Source: Candidatus Falkowiibacteriota bacterium (lineage in GTDB: Bacteria; Patescibacteriota; Patescibacteriia; Patescibacteriales; UBA12465). Taken from it: 11,932 bases of DNA. Made by a program: the position numbers and the translations under genes. The first letter of the stretch is position 1. The number at the start of each line of letters is the position of its first letter. The notes under the pieces are model-generated. The model made no database searches, was not told the origin of the DNA, and saw only the letters and a program-made list of their open reading frames with translations. This document shows, one piece after another, positions 11,929-11,932 of the stretch. The DNA is taken from assembly GCA_903839955.1 (NCBI GenBank), contig CAIMEI010000177.1, forward strand, positions 1-11,932, in the 5' to 3' direction.

Positions 11929-11932
11929 GACA

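Noticed and set aside
1..11932. Alternative genetic code with UGA as glycine, as in some Patescibacteria
   Set aside because: Glycine is coded by GGN throughout and no in-frame TGA appears in the three genes. The two visible stops are TAG (ATPase) and TAA (permease).

Overview
The whole window is one minus-strand transcription unit, read from right to left. It holds three genes with almost no space between them: the ATPase of a MacB/LolD-type ABC transporter (11916 to 10549), its MacB/FtsX-fold permease (10544 to 9354), and a giant modular surface protein. The giant gene starts at 9350 and is still open at base 1, so at least 3115 residues are visible and its C-terminus lies outside the window. 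The gaps between the genes are 4 and 3 nt. No intergenic stretch exceeds a few bases, and I see no RNA gene, insertion sequence, CRISPR array, terminator or internal promoter. The region is probably the interior of an operon whose promoter lies to the right of base 11932 and whose end lies to the left of base 1.

The giant protein, in protein order, has these parts. First is a basic N-terminal extension of about 110 residues, then one hydrophobic export or anchor segment ending near an Ala-Asp-Ala site. A short beta-rich leader domain follows, then seven RCC1-type repeats, enough for one complete seven-bladed propeller. Next come two domains resembling bacterial beta-sandwiches, a cadherin/VCBS-like and an Ig-like segment, a classical fibronectin III domain and two divergent Fn3 domains. 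After these is an array of 13 tandem Fn3-like units of 96 or 98 residues, of the kind found at the N-terminus of purple acid phosphatases. Two degenerate Fn3 units, a helical Ser/Thr-rich spacer and two more Fn3-like domains run to the window edge. I read this frame codon by codon and met no stop or net frameshift.

The style suggests an uncultured Patescibacteria/CPR bacterium (Parcubacteria-like). The reasons are very large Ser/Thr/Asn-rich Fn3 surface proteins of low cysteine content and a MacB-like transporter with an unfamiliar ATPase tail. This is inference from general knowledge of such genomes, and no marker gene is present to confirm it. Glycine uses GGN codons throughout and no in-frame TGA occurs, so there is no sign of the UGA-glycine code of Gracilibacteria/SR1.

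The tight linkage suggests that the transporter and the giant protein are co-expressed. The transporter might help place, release or sense the surface protein, or handle a small substrate at the envelope. The sequence does not decide between these. The most notable points are the fixed-length-core, two-linker architecture of the Fn3 array, its mosaic of unit subtypes with a repeated three-unit block, the propeller-plus-stalk design, the long basic N-terminal extension, and a 230-residue ATPase tail that seems to contain an internal duplication.
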